The notes under the pieces: generated by a model | Seen by the model: the letters and a program-made list of their open reading frames with translations, nothing else | What the model was told of the DNA's origin: nothing | The model's database searches: none | Program-made: the position numbers and the translations under genes | Assembly: GCF_015751785.1 (NCBI RefSeq) | Contig: NZ_JADOTY010000001.1 | Location: forward strand, 2,232,001-2,296,000 | Length of the DNA stretch: 64,000 nucleotides | DNA from: Micromonospora vinacea | GTDB lineage: Bacteria; Actinomycetota; Actinomycetes; Mycobacteriales; Micromonosporaceae | Reading direction: 5' to 3' | Shown here: positions 21,809 through 30,300 of the stretch, piece by piece | How the letters are laid out: each line of letters opens with the position of its first letter | Position numbering within the stretch: the stretch's first letter is position 1

Positions 21809-22684
21809 TCAGGCCGTCCCGAGGAAGTCCCGCAGCAGGGCGAGCATCTCGTCCGGGCGCTCCTCGTACAGCCAGTGCCCGCAGTCCTCGATCACCTCGC
21901 CGCGGACCGTGTCGGCGTAGCGGCGAACCTGCTCGGCGACCTGCCCGCCGAGGCTGGCCGCCGCGCCGACGGCCAGTACCGGCATCGTCAGCTTCGTGTC
22001 CCGGTACGCCGCGTTGTCGGCGATGTCCTGCTCGAACGCCCGGAAGTAGGCGAAGCTGGCCCGCAGGTGCGCCGGGTCGCGCAGATGGCTGGCGAACTCC
22101 TCGATGTCGGGCGCGGCGATGCTGCCCTTGCGCACCATCAGGGCGTCGGTGAAGCGGTCCACCCAGAGCGACTCCCGCCCGTTGACAAGCGCTTCCGGAA
22201 GACCGTTGCCGATGGAGAAGTAGCCGAAGTTCCACACCCCGGGCCCGGCCGAGGTGAGCGCGGGGAACGTGTAGATGCTCTCGTCAGGGATCGGCGCTTC
22301 GCTGAGCACCAGCCGACTCACCCGCTGCGGATGGGCGGCGGCGTACGCGTACGCCACCATGGTCCCCAGGTCGTGCCCGACCAGCCGAAGATCACTGACC
22401 AGACCGAGTTGGTCGAGTAGTCCGTGCAGGTCGGCGGCGACCGTCTTCTTGTCGTACCCGCCGTCCGGGGCGTCGCTGCCCCCGAAGCCGCGCAGGTCCG
22501 GCGCGACCACGTCGAAGGACCGCCCCAACTGGGGCAGCAGGTGCCGCCACATGTACCAGCACTGCGGGTACCCGTGCAGCAGCACCAGTGGCGGGCCGGT
22601 GCCGCCACGGACGTAGTTCATGCTGATCTGGCCGACCCGCGCCCGTTGCTCACTGAACCCCGCCGGAACCCGCTCCCCGCCCAT
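21809..22684 (-). CDS. alpha/beta hydrolase, epoxide hydrolase/haloalkane dehalogenase-like
   Basis: 291 residues from ATG 22684; an upstream in-frame start at 22732 would add 16 Arg/Ala-rich residues unlike the family. The oxyanion motif HGYPQCWYMW, then DLRGFGGSD, the nucleophile elbow GHDLGT with aspartate rather than serine as nucleophile, and the catalytic histidine in EDCGHWLYEERPDE indicate the Asp-nucleophile branch (epoxide hydrolases and haloalkane dehalogenases). Two tyrosines in the cap that position an epoxide cannot be assigned with certainty. Cytoplasmic; substrate unknown. Confidence 0.82.
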   Translation of the reverse strand: MGGERVPAGFSEQRARVGQISMNYVRGGTGPPLVLLHGYPQCWYMWRHLLPQLGRSFDVVAPDLRGFGGSDAPDGGYDKKTVAADLHGLLDQLGLVSDLRLVGHDLGTMVAYAYAAAHPQRVSRLVLSEAPIPDESIYTFPALTSAGPGVWNFGYFSIGNGLPEALVNGRESLWVDRFTDALMVRKGSIAAPDIEEFASHLRDPAHLRASFAYFRAFEQDIADNAAYRDTKLTMPVLAVGAAASLGGQVAEQVRRYADTVRGEVIEDCGHWLYEERPDEMLALLRDFLGTA

Positions 22685-22990
22685 CGCCGCCTCCGTCCGC
22701 CCGTGCGCGCCTCGGGCTGCCGTCCGCCCCACGCGCCTCGGCCTGTCGTCCGCCCGCCGCCTGCCCGGCTACCCGCTCAACCGGCCGCCATGCCCCCGCG
22801 GTGCCCGTTGATCCACTCGCCTTCCTTGAAGTCGCGGTGTCCGGCGGCCTGGGACACCGCGGTTTCCTGAAAGCCGAGTGGATCTCGGCCCGGCGCCCGC
22901 GCCCGCCACTGACAGCGGGCGGCGGCGGGCGGCGGGCGTCACAGCACCCGGCCTGGGCCGTGCGGGAGCCGGTGCGGGAGACTGGGCGAC
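22685..22990. other. 306-bp divergent intergenic region
   Basis: Between the hydrolase and ubiD starts. It contains copy B of the palindromic element and a GC-rich stretch of CCGCC/GGCGG runs just before ubiD. The bases GGAGAC 8 bp before the ubiD ATG are the likely ribosome site. I see no other gene or clear promoter hexamer. Confidence 0.6.
22807..22884. repeat. 78-bp dispersed palindromic element, copy B
   Basis: Same length and outer arms as copy A (GATCCACTCG / CGAGTGGATC). The inner stem here is CGCGGTGTCC / GGACACCGCG, a perfect 10-bp inverted repeat. Confidence 0.85.
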
Positions 22991-24451
22991 ATGGCGGCTC
23001 GTGGCTTCCCGTACACCGATCTCAAGGACTTCATCGCGGCGCTGGAGCGCGCGGGGGAGTTGCGCCGGGTCACCGTCCCGGTCGATCCGACCCTGGAGAT
23101 CAGCGAGGTGGTCACCCGCACGGTGCGGGCCGGCGGCCCGGCGCTGCTCTTCGAGCGTCCGACCCGGGGCGAGATGCCGGTGGCGATCAACCTGTTCGGC
23201 ACCGAGAAGCGGATGGCGATGGCCCTCGGCGTCGACTCGCTGGATGAGGTCGGTGCCCGGATCGGCGCGATGATCAAGCCGGAGCTGCCGGTCGGCTGGT
23301 CGGGCATCCGGGAGGGTCTCGGCAAGGTCATGCAGCTCAAGTCGGTGCCGCCGCGCAAGGTGAAGACCGCCCCCTGCCAGGAGGTCGTCTACCGCGGTGA
23401 GGACGTCGACCTCAACCGGCTGCCGGGGTTGCAGGTCTGGCCCGACGACGGCGGGATCTTCCACAACTACGGGCTGACCCACACCAAGCACCCGGAGACC
23501 GGCAAGCGCAACCTCGGCCTGTACCGACTCCAGCAGCATGGCCGCAACACCCTGGGCATGCACTGGCAGATCCACAAGGACTCGACGGCCCACCACGCGG
23601 TCGCCGAGCGGCTCGGGCAGCGCCTGCCGGTCGCGGTCGCGATCGGCTGCGACCCGGTCGTCTCGTACGCGGCCAGCGCGCCCCTGCCCAGTGACATCGA
23701 CGAGTACCTGTTCGCCGGGTTCCTGCGCGGCGAGCGGGTGGAGATGGTCGACTGCCTCACCGTGCCGTTGCAGGTGCCGGCGCACGCGCAGATCGTGCTG
23801 GAGGGCTACCTGGAGCCGGGTGAGCGGCTGCCCGAGGGGCCGTTCGGCGACCACACCGGCTTCTACACGCCGGTCGAGCCGTTCCCCGTGCTGCACATCG
23901 AGGCGATGACAATGCAGCGCAAGCCCGTCTACCACTCGATCGTCACCTCGAAGCCGCCGCAGGAGGACCACGGCCTCGGCAAGGCCACCGAGCGGATCTT
24001 CCAGCCGCTGCTCAAGCTGATGATCCCGGACATCGTCGACTACGACCTGCCGGCCGCCGGGGTCTTCCACAACTGCGCGATCGTCTCCATCCGCAAGCGC
24101 TACCCGAAGCACGCCCAGAAGGTGATGAACGCGATCTGGGGCGCGCACCTCATGTCGCTGACCAAGCTGATCGTGATCGTCGACGAGGACTGCGACGTGC
24201 ACGACTACAACGAGGTCGCCTTCCGGGCCTTCGGCAACGTCGACTACGCCCGCGACCTGCTGCTCACCGAGGGTCCGGTGGACCACCTCGACCACTCGTC
24301 GTACCAGCAGTTCTGGGGCGGCAAGGCGGGCGTCGACGCGACCCGCAAGCTGCCCACCGAGGGTTACACCCGCGGTTGGCCGGAGGAAATGACCATGGCC
24401 CCCGAGGTCGCGGCCCTGGTCGACAAGCGCTGGAAGGAGTACGGAATCTGA
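22991..24451 (+). CDS. ubiD: UbiD-family prenylated-FMN decarboxylase (menaquinone pathway)
   Basis: 486 residues. UbiD signatures are visible throughout: FPYTDLKDFIAALERAGEL, LPGLQVWPDDGGIFHNYGLTHTKHP, NLGLYRLQQHG, HWQIHKDSTAHH, and the catalytic glutamate region LPEGPFGDHTGFYTPVEPFPV. In futalosine-pathway organisms this enzyme with UbiX-made prenylated FMN decarboxylates the naphthoate precursor (MqnL role). The next gene is a UbiA prenyltransferase (1-bp TGATG overlap) and ubiX lies 2 kb on. mqnA and mqnE elsewhere in the window support the futalosine route. Confidence 0.93.
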   Translation: MAARGFPYTDLKDFIAALERAGELRRVTVPVDPTLEISEVVTRTVRAGGPALLFERPTRGEMPVAINLFGTEKRMAMALGVDSLDEVGARIGAMIKPELPVGWSGIREGLGKVMQLKSVPPRKVKTAPCQEVVYRGEDVDLNRLPGLQVWPDDGGIFHNYGLTHTKHPETGKRNLGLYRLQQHGRNTLGMHWQIHKDSTAHHAVAERLGQRLPVAVAIGCDPVVSYAASAPLPSDIDEYLFAGFLRGERVEMVDCLTVPLQVPAHAQIVLEGYLEPGERLPEGPFGDHTGFYTPVEPFPVLHIEAMTMQRKPVYHSIVTSKPPQEDHGLGKATERIFQPLLKLMIPDIVDYDLPAAGVFHNCAIVSIRKRYPKHAQKVMNAIWGAHLMSLTKLIVIVDEDCDVHDYNEVAFRAFGNVDYARDLLLTEGPVDHLDHSSYQQFWGGKAGVDATRKLPTEGYTRGWPEEMTMAPEVAALVDKRWKEYGI

Positions 24452-25362
24452 TGGCCGTCCTCGACGCACCGACGGCGAAGCCGGGCCGGACCAAGTCCTT
24501 CCTGAAGCTCGTCGCCGTCGAGCACTCCGTGTTCGCGCTGCCGTTCGCGTTCCTCTCGGCGCTGGCCGCGATGCAGGTCAACGGCGGGCGGGTGCGGTGG
24601 CTCGACCTGCTGCTGATCACCGTGGCGATGGTCGGGGCGCGGACGTTCGCGATGGCCGCCAACCGGATCCTCGACCGCCAGATCGACGCACGTAACCCGC
24701 GTACCGCCGGCCGGGAACTGGTCACCGGAGCGGTGAGCGTGCGGACGGCCTGGACCGGCGCGGCCGTCGCGCTGGTGGTCTTCCTGGTCGCTGCCGCCCT
24801 GCTCAACCCGCTCTGCCTGGTGCTCGCGCCGCTCGCCGTGGTGCCGTTGGTCGTCTACCCCTACGCCAAGCGGTTCACCAACTGGCCGCACGCCATCCTC
24901 GGGATCGCCCAGGCGGTCGGCCCGGTCGGGGCCTGGCTGGCGGTCACCGGCACCCTGGACGGCTCCGGGCCGGCCTGGCTGCTCGGCGCGGCCGTGGGGC
25001 TGTGGATCGGCGGCTTCGACCTGATCTACGCCTGCCAGGACTCCGAGATCGACAGGGAGATCGGCGTGCACAGCGTGCCCGCCCGGTACGGTCGGCGCTT
25101 CGCGCTGCACGCCTCCACCGTCGCGCACGTGGTGACCTTCGCCCTGTTCATCTGGTTCGGTGCGCTGATCGGTCTCGGTTGGCTCTGGTGGATCGGGCTG
25201 GCGCTGACCGCTGTGGCGTTCGCCTACCAGCACGTGGTGGTCACCCCGACCGACCTCAGCAAGGTCAACCGGGCGTTCTTCACCGCCAACGGGTTCGTCG
25301 GCATCGCGCTGTTCCTCTTCGCCCTGCTCGACCTGGTGATCCGGCTCGGCCTACGGCCCTGA
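24451..25362 (+). CDS. ubiA: UbiA-family prenyltransferase (menaquinone pathway)
   Basis: 303 residues with about eight membrane helices. Both Mg-prenyl-diphosphate aspartate motifs are present: ANRILDRQIDARNPRT (NxxxDxxxD) and YACQDSEIDREIGVHSVPARYG (DxxxD). The role inferred is attachment of the polyprenyl chain to the naphthoate ring (MqnP) before or after UbiD decarboxylation. It starts inside the ubiD stop codon, so the two are co-translated. Its stop codon lies in the first copy of a 21-bp direct repeat shared with the end of the convergent terpene cyclase gene. Confidence 0.92.
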   Translation: MAVLDAPTAKPGRTKSFLKLVAVEHSVFALPFAFLSALAAMQVNGGRVRWLDLLLITVAMVGARTFAMAANRILDRQIDARNPRTAGRELVTGAVSVRTAWTGAAVALVVFLVAAALLNPLCLVLAPLAVVPLVVYPYAKRFTNWPHAILGIAQAVGPVGAWLAVTGTLDGSGPAWLLGAAVGLWIGGFDLIYACQDSEIDREIGVHSVPARYGRRFALHASTVAHVVTFALFIWFGALIGLGWLWWIGLALTAVAFAYQHVVVTPTDLSKVNRAFFTANGFVGIALFLFALLDLVIRLGLRP

Positions 25363-25402
25363 GGCCGGGCCGGTCAGGCTGGGCCTACGGCCCTGAGGCC
25401 GG
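25348..25402. repeat. direct repeat from a 34-bp duplication at a convergent gene junction
   Basis: GGCCTACGGCCCTGAGGCCG G occurs at 25348-25368 and 25382-25402, a 34-bp offset. The first copy holds the ubiA stop, the second the terpene cyclase stop (opposite strand). The inner GGCCTACGGCC and CCTGAGG parts are partly self-complementary. Confidence 0.8.
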
Positions 25403-26368
25403 CGGGGTGGTGCTGACGGGGTAGCGGGCGCTCTCGAAGGTCCAGTCGATGGTCCCGCGCACGGCGTACGCGATCCCGTCGAGATGGTCGGCGACCGCCT
25501 CGTCCAACGCCGGGCCGAACGACGGCACCGCAGCTCGCAGCGCGACGAAGCGTCGCATCGCCTCCCGCCAGCGCTCGGCCGCCCGCTCGACCGCCTCCGC
25601 CTCCGGTACTGCCAGTTCGGCCTGGACGGCGAGGACCAGGTTGTGCCCGCCGGCGGTCGTCCGGTCCCGTTCCAGCGAGGCCAGGTCGTTGTACCAGGAG
25701 AGCAGGTCGTTGCCGGTGCGGGCGATCTGACGCAGCAGCGGGTGGTGGTAGACCGGGTCCGGCAACGGCCGACCGCTGACGAACTCCACCAGCGGGTACG
25801 ACACCTCCGCCGCCGAGGTCGACCGACGCAGCTCGACGTACTCGTCGACGCTGGGACGGCGGCCGGTCTCCTTGTTGACCGCCTCCTGCCAGGTGCCGTC
25901 GAGGTGCCGGGCCACCGCGTCGGCGAAGCGCTGCCGCCACCGGGCCGGCATCCGGCGGCGCGGCTCCCGCCAGGCCAGCACCAGCAGTCGCCGCAGCGGG
26001 CCGGCCAGCCCGGTCTGCCGCACCCGGGTGCCGTCGTGCAGCAGCGCCAGCGTGCCGTTGCGCAGCGCCCGGATCTGCTCCGGGGTCAACCGGTTCGGCC
26101 CGTCGCAGGCGTCGTCGACAAGGAAGAACCAGGTGAACAGCGCGGTCAGCACCCGCAGGTCGGCTTCGGTCGCCGCCGGGTAGAGCCGCCCGGCGTACCG
26201 GGCGAAGGCTCCCCGGGACAGGCGGTGCAGCGCGGCGTCGTCCAGCGGAAGGCCAAGCTCGGGCAGCACACCGAGCAGCCAGGCCTGCACACGATCGGCG
26301 TGGGGTGGGAGCCGGGACGGGATCGGACATTCGGCGCGCAGCGCCCGGAGCATTTCGCCGGTCGTCAC
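25385..26368 (-). CDS. class I terpene synthase (isoprenoid cyclase)
   Basis: 327 residues from GTG 26368 with a strong GGAGGAGG ribosome site. The first metal motif is DDACD (residues 85-89, in FTWFFLVDDACDGP). The second is NDLLSWYND (220-228), which fits the NSE motif except that the last acid is Asp228 instead of Glu; an overlapping NDLASLERD follows. A C-terminal Arg-Tyr pair (SARYP) is where bacterial cyclases have it. Length is typical of bacterial sesquiterpene or diterpene cyclases. Product unknown: no P450 or methyltransferase is beside it. It is convergent with ubiA and divergent from ubiX, an unusual setting among menaquinone genes. Confidence 0.85.
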   Translation of the reverse strand: MTTGEMLRALRAECPIPSRLPPHADRVQAWLLGVLPELGLPLDDAALHRLSRGAFARYAGRLYPAATEADLRVLTALFTWFFLVDDACDGPNRLTPEQIRALRNGTLALLHDGTRVRQTGLAGPLRRLLVLAWREPRRRMPARWRQRFADAVARHLDGTWQEAVNKETGRRPSVDEYVELRRSTSAAEVSYPLVEFVSGRPLPDPVYHHPLLRQIARTGNDLLSWYNDLASLERDRTTAGGHNLVLAVQAELAVPEAEAVERAAERWREAMRRFVALRAAVPSFGPALDEAVADHLDGIAYAVRGTIDWTFESARYPVSTTPPASGP

Positions 26369-26520
26369 CGATGCCTCCTCCGCGAGATGGTTCCGGTGCG
26401 AATCGCCCAGCGCAGCATCTCAGGTCGTTGGGATGTGCAGGTGCCCCGCCCGACATGTCGGACCGGACCAACCCCGGGGGTGCCCACCAGCGGACCAGCC
26501 GGACCAGGCAGGCTGGGGGC

Positions 26521-27150
26521 ATGCGGGAACCATGGGTGGTCGGGGTCTCCGGTGCCTCCGGTACGCCGTACGCGGCGGCCGTCATCGGCGGACTGCTCGA
26601 CGCGGGCGAGCCGGTGGACCTGATCGTGTCCCGGGCGGCACGGCTCACCGTGCTCGACGAGACCGGCCGACCCTTCCGTGACGGGCACTGGGCCGAGGAC
26701 CTCGCCGCCTGGCTCGACCGGGACCTGACCACCGCCGATGTGCGGCACTGGCCGGCCGGTGACCTGGCCGCCGGGCCGAGCAGCGGCTCCTACCGGGTAC
26801 GCGGGATGGCAGTGGTCCCGGCCAGCACGGCAGCCTGCGCGGGCATCGCGATCGGGCTCTCCAAGGACCTGTTGCAGCGCGCCGCCGAGGTCAACCTCAA
26901 GGAACGCCGTCCCGTGGTGCTGGTCCCCCGGGAGACCCCGGTGACCCGCAGCCACCTGGAGCACCTCATCGCGCTGCACGACGCCGGCGCGGTGGTGCTG
27001 CCGGCCAGCCCCGGCTTCTACGGCGCCGGCGCGGCGGCCAGCGCACAGCAACTGGTCGACTTCGTGGCCGGCAAGGTGTTGGACGCGCTCGGCGTCCCGC
27101 ACACCCTGTTCCGGCGGTGGTCCGGCCAGCTCGGCGCAGCCCGAGGCTGA
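26521..27150 (+). CDS. ubiX: UbiX-type flavin prenyltransferase
   Basis: 209 residues from ATG 26521. The FMN-binding opening VVGVSGASGTPYAAAV, then SRAARLTV, the serine/threonine-rich GSYRVRGMAVVPASTAACAGIAIGLSKDLLQRAA, and LKERRPVVLVPRETPVTRSHLEHL are diagnostic of the Pad1/UbiX family. The enzyme makes prenylated FMN, the cofactor that UbiD needs, so it supplies the ubiD product encoded 2 kb upstream. A perfect 13-bp stem terminator follows its stop. Confidence 0.93.
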   Translation: MREPWVVGVSGASGTPYAAAVIGGLLDAGEPVDLIVSRAARLTVLDETGRPFRDGHWAEDLAAWLDRDLTTADVRHWPAGDLAAGPSSGSYRVRGMAVVPASTAACAGIAIGLSKDLLQRAAEVNLKERRPVVLVPRETPVTRSHLEHLIALHDAGAVVLPASPGFYGAGAAASAQQLVDFVAGKVLDALGVPHTLFRRWSGQLGAARG

Positions 27151-27226
27151 GTCGTCCGCTCATGCTGGGCACCGTCGTGCCGCTCAGCACGAGCGGTGTA
27201 GCCGCCCGGCGGTTGGCCGAGGCGGG

Positions 27227-27256
27227 ACGCGGACCGGACTGCTGTCCGGTCCGCGT
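27227..27256. terminator. perfect 13-bp stem terminator, ubiX / bldC
   Basis: ACGCGGACCGGAC (27227-27239) pairs perfectly with GTCCGGTCCGCGT (27244-27256) around a TGCT loop. It is placed between the convergent ubiX and bldC genes and can work in both directions. Confidence 0.7.
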
Positions 27257-27274
27257 GGCGTTGTCCGCACCAGT

Positions 27275-27541
27275 TCAGTACATGCCGGCGTTGGCCGGAC
27301 CCGGCCCCGTGGATGCGGCCGGCCCCACATTGCGTGGCTTTCCGACCTCATCCACCTCGTCCAGCATGCCCTCCCCCTCAAGCAGGGCTCGCACCTCGGA
27401 TTCCCGAAACCGGCGATGCCCGCCTGGAGTCCGGATGCTTCCTATCCGGCCGGCCGCCGCCCATCTCGTCACAGTTTTCGGGTCTACCCGAAACAGCGCG
27501 GCGACCTCACCCGGTGTCAGCAGGCGATCTCCAGTGTCCAC
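27275..27541 (-). CDS. bldC: BldC-like MerR-type DNA-binding protein
   Basis: 88 residues from GTG 27541, with GAGGAGGGGG just upstream. The single winged-helix domain reads LLTPGEVAALFRVDPKTVTRWAAAGRI followed by SIRTPGGHRRFRESEVRALL. This matches the BldC subgroup of MerR-fold proteins, which in Streptomyces bind directly repeated sites as head-to-tail oligomers and delay sporulation. It lacks the MerR coiled coil and effector domain. A 23-residue Gly/Pro/Asn tail (VGKPRNVGPAAS...) extends beyond the Streptomyces protein. The promoter region upstream holds several inverted repeats. Confidence 0.85.
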   Translation of the reverse strand: MDTGDRLLTPGEVAALFRVDPKTVTRWAAAGRIGSIRTPGGHRRFRESEVRALLEGEGMLDEVDEVGKPRNVGPAASTGPGPANAGMY

Positions 27542-27636
27542 AGCCCCCTCCTCGCGTCGACGAAGCCCCCGGCTGAACACACTGCCCCCGGCTGGTGCGT
27601 AGCCCAGAGCCGTCATGAGGGACGTATGGCAATTAC

Positions 27637-27711
27637 AGCACCAGGGACATGGCCTGTCCGCCCAAACGCGAAAAATGCACTGAGTGGGGAGTTAGTAATG
27701 TTACTGGTGCT
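27637..27711. promoter_or_regulatory. inverted repeats in the bldC upstream region
   Basis: AGCACCAG (27637-27644) and CTGGTGCT (27704-27711) are complementary across ~60 bp, and AGTAATGTTACT (27694-27705) is a 5-2-5 palindrome inside. The tract is visibly more AT-rich than its surroundings. Operator or promoter function is inference. Confidence 0.4.
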
Positions 27712-27811
27712 ACCTCGGCCCTGACCGGCGGTTTATGAACAGTGACTCACCGCTCAGTCCAACGGGTGCCGAAGGCCGCACGTTACGCGTCAGCGGTTAG
27801 GGTCACTCTCT

Positions 27812-28270
27812 GTGGATGCCATCGACCTGAACCTCGTCGACCTGCTGCGCGGCAACGCCCGACTCTCGTACGCCGAGCTGGCCCGACAGGTGGGCCTCTC
27901 GGCCCCGGCCGTGCACGAGCGGGTCGGCAAGCTGGAGAGCAGCGGCGTGGTCCGGGGCTACCGCGCGGACGTGGCCCCGGAGTCGATCGGGCTGGGAGTC
28001 ACAGCGCTGATCGGCATCGTCGAGGACTCCGGCGCCGACACCGACGACATGCTCGAATCGCTGCGGGTGCTCCCCGAGATCGAGTCCTGCTACTTCATGG
28101 CCGGCGTGGAGTCGTTCCTGCTCAAGGCGCGGGTCGGCACGATCGCCGAGCTGGAGCAGTTGATCGTGCGGTTGAACCGGACGCCCGGGGTCGCCTCCAC
28201 CCGTACCGCCATCGCGCTCTCCACCAAGTGGGAGAACCGCCCCCAGCCGGTCGGCCCGCCCGCCGCCTGA
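27812..28270 (+). CDS. Lrp/AsnC-family transcriptional regulator
   Basis: 152 residues from GTG 27812. The N-terminal HTH is plain (DLNLVDLLRGNARLSYAELARQVGLSAPAVHERVGKLESSGVVRGYRADV), followed by the RAM ligand-binding domain (VTALIGIVEDSG ... VLPEIESCYFMAGVESFLLKARVGTIAELEQLI). TAGGGT (27798-27803) is 8 bases before the GTG and there is no Shine-Dalgarno, so a leaderless transcript is possible. The SDR and cysteine-desulfhydrase-like genes that follow on the same strand may be its targets. Confidence 0.9.
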   Translation: MDAIDLNLVDLLRGNARLSYAELARQVGLSAPAVHERVGKLESSGVVRGYRADVAPESIGLGVTALIGIVEDSGADTDDMLESLRVLPEIESCYFMAGVESFLLKARVGTIAELEQLIVRLNRTPGVASTRTAIALSTKWENRPQPVGPPAA

Positions 28271-28320
28271 CCGCCGCGTACCCCTGGTGTCACCCGGGCG
28301 GCCGGCGGTAGCGTGCGCCG

Positions 28321-29151
28321 ATGACCCCGCCGGCGCGTCCCGTGGCCGTGGTGACCGGCGCTGCCGGCGGCCTGGGTCACGCCATCGCCACCGCGTTGCA
28401 CGCCGACGGCTGGTCGGTGCTGCTCACCGACCTCGACCCGGCGGCGGCGCGGACCGCCGCGGCGCCGCTCGGCGGCTGGTCGGCCGCCCTGGACGTCCGG
28501 GACGAGGACGCCTGCGCCGCCATCGCCGCGACCGCCGCGAGCCGGGGCGACCTCGCCCTCTGGGTCAACAACGCCGGCATCCTGGTCACCGGGGCGTCCT
28601 GGGAGCACGACGCCCCGACCCGCCGTCGGGTGCTCGACGTGAACGCCCTCGGTGCCATGAACGGCACCCTCGCCGCGCTGACCGTGATGCGCGGGCAGGG
28701 CCACGGCCACGTGCTCAACGTCGTCTCGCTGGCCGGGCTGGTCGCCGCGCCCGGTGAGACGGTGTACGCGGCCAGCAAGCACGCCCTGCTGGCGTTCAGC
28801 CTCGGCACCCTGTCCGACCTGCGGATGGCCGGCTACCGGCGGGTGCACGTCTCCTGTCTCTGCCCGGACGGCATCTGGACCCCGATGCTGCACGACCGGC
28901 TGGACGACCCGGGGGCGGTGGCCTCGTTCACCGGCTCGATGCTGACCGCGCAGCGGGTGGCGGCCCGGGCGGTCCGGCTGGCCCGCCGGCCACGTCCGGT
29001 GGTCAGCCTGCCCCGCTGGCGGGGAGCGCAGGTGCGCCTGTTGGACGCGCTGCCCAGGTTGGCCGTCGCACTGACCCCGCTGGTCCGGGCCGCCGGCCGC
29101 GCCGGTCAGCGCCGCCAACGCCGCAGGTCAACGCTGCCGGACCGGCGCTGA
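28321..29151 (+). CDS. short-chain dehydrogenase/reductase
   Basis: 276 residues. Classical SDR features: the cofactor loop [17 protein letters not shown] at the end of strand 2 (an Asp that favours NAD(H)), NNAG at the start of helix 4, the catalytic serine in NVVSLAG, and YAASK with the Tyr/Lys pair. A basic C-terminal extension ([15 protein letters not shown]) is unusual. It starts 50 bp after the Lrp gene and could be part of the same transcript. Substrate unknown. Confidence 0.85.
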   Translation: MTPPARPVAVVTGAAGGLGHAIATALHADGWSVLLTDLDPAAARTAAAPLGGWSAALDVRDEDACAAIAATAASRGDLALWVNNAGILVTGASWEHDAPTRRRVLDVNALGAMNGTLAALTVMRGQGHGHVLNVVSLAGLVAAPGETVYAASKHALLAFSLGTLSDLRMAGYRRVHVSCLCPDGIWTPMLHDRLDDPGAVASFTGSMLTAQRVAARAVRLARRPRPVVSLPRWRGAQVRLLDALPRLAVALTPLVRAAGRAGQRRQRRRSTLPDRR

Positions 29152-29183
29152 CCACCAATGGCCCGCTTGCTAGGTTTCCGAGC

Positions 29184-30275
29184 GTGACTCATCTCGACCG
29201 GTGCGACGAAGCCAGCCGGACCTGGGTGACCGAGGCGATCGCCGCCGTCGAGGCGGACGCGAACCGATCCGCCGACACCCACCTGCTGCCGTTCCCGCTG
29301 CCCCGGGAATGGGGGATCGACCTGTACCTCAAGGACGAGTCGTCACACCCCACCGGGTCGCTGAAGCACCGGCTGGCCCGCTCGCTGTTCCTCTACGGGC
29401 TCTGCAACGGCTGGATCGGGCCGCGCACCACGATCGTCGAGGCGTCGTCGGGTTCCACGGCCGTGTCCGAGGCGTACTTCGCCCGGATGCTGGGCCTGCC
29501 GTTCATCGCGGTGATGCCCGCCTCCACCTCGCCCGAGAAGATCGCGCAGATCGAGTTCCAGGGCGGCCGGTGCCACCTGGTGGACGACCCGGCAGGCGTG
29601 GTGGTCGAGGCCCGGTGGCTCGCCGAGGACTCCGGCGGGCACTTCATGGACCAGTTCACCTACGCCGAGCGGGCGACCGACTGGCGGGGCAACAACAACA
29701 TCGCCGAGTCGATCTACGCGCAGCTTGAGCTGGAGCGGCACCCCATCCCCGCCTGGGTAGTGGTGGGCGCCGGCACCGGAGGAACCAGCGCCACCATCGG
29801 TCGGTACGCCAGGTACCGCCGGCTCGCCACCAAGCTCTGCGTCGTCGACCCGGAGAACTCGGCGTTCTACCCGGCCTGGCTGGCCGCCGACTGGTCGGTA
29901 CGGACCGGGAAGGGCTCCCGCATCGAGGGAATCGGCCGGCCCACCGTGGAGGCGTCGTTCCTACCCTCGGTGGTGGACCGGATGGTGCAGGTGCCGGACG
30001 CGGCGTCACTGGCCGCCATGCGCGCCGGGTCGGCGCTGCTCGGCCGCCGGGTGGGCGGGTCCACCGGCACCAACCTGTGGGGCGCCTTCGGCCTGATCGC
30101 TGCGATGCTCGCCGAGCGTCGGACCGGCTCGGTGGTCACCCTGATCTGCGACCCGGGCGACCGGTACGCCGACACCTACTACGCCGACGACTGGGTGGCC
30201 GCCCAGGGCCTCGACCTGACCCCGCACCTGGCCACCATCGACCGCTTCCTGGCCAGCGGAGCCTGGCCCGCCTGA
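29184..30275 (+). CDS. PLP-dependent cysteine synthase-fold enzyme (cysteine desulfhydrase Cds1-like)
   Basis: 363 residues from GTG 29184. The fold-type II PLP lysine is in [18 protein letters not shown]; the substrate-binding loop is [15 protein letters not shown]; the phosphate cradle is [18 protein letters not shown]. The long insert and C-terminal region ([17 protein letters not shown]) match the actinobacterial group that includes Rv3684/Cds1, which degrades cysteine to pyruvate, ammonia and sulfide. It is 32 bp downstream of the SDR gene. True O-acetylserine sulfhydrylase activity is less likely given the sequence of the substrate loop, but cannot be excluded. Confidence 0.85.
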   Translation: MTHLDRCDEASRTWVTEAIAAVEADANRSADTHLLPFPLPREWGIDLYLKDESSHPTGSLKHRLARSLFLYGLCNGWIGPRTTIVEASSGSTAVSEAYFARMLGLPFIAVMPASTSPEKIAQIEFQGGRCHLVDDPAGVVVEARWLAEDSGGHFMDQFTYAERATDWRGNNNIAESIYAQLELERHPIPAWVVVGAGTGGTSATIGRYARYRRLATKLCVVDPENSAFYPAWLAADWSVRTGKGSRIEGIGRPTVEASFLPSVVDRMVQVPDAASLAAMRAGSALLGRRVGGSTGTNLWGAFGLIAAMLAERRTGSVVTLICDPGDRYADTYYADDWVAAQGLDLTPHLATIDRFLASGAWPA

Positions 30276-30300
30276 ACCGCCCAGTGGGGCCGGGCATCGC

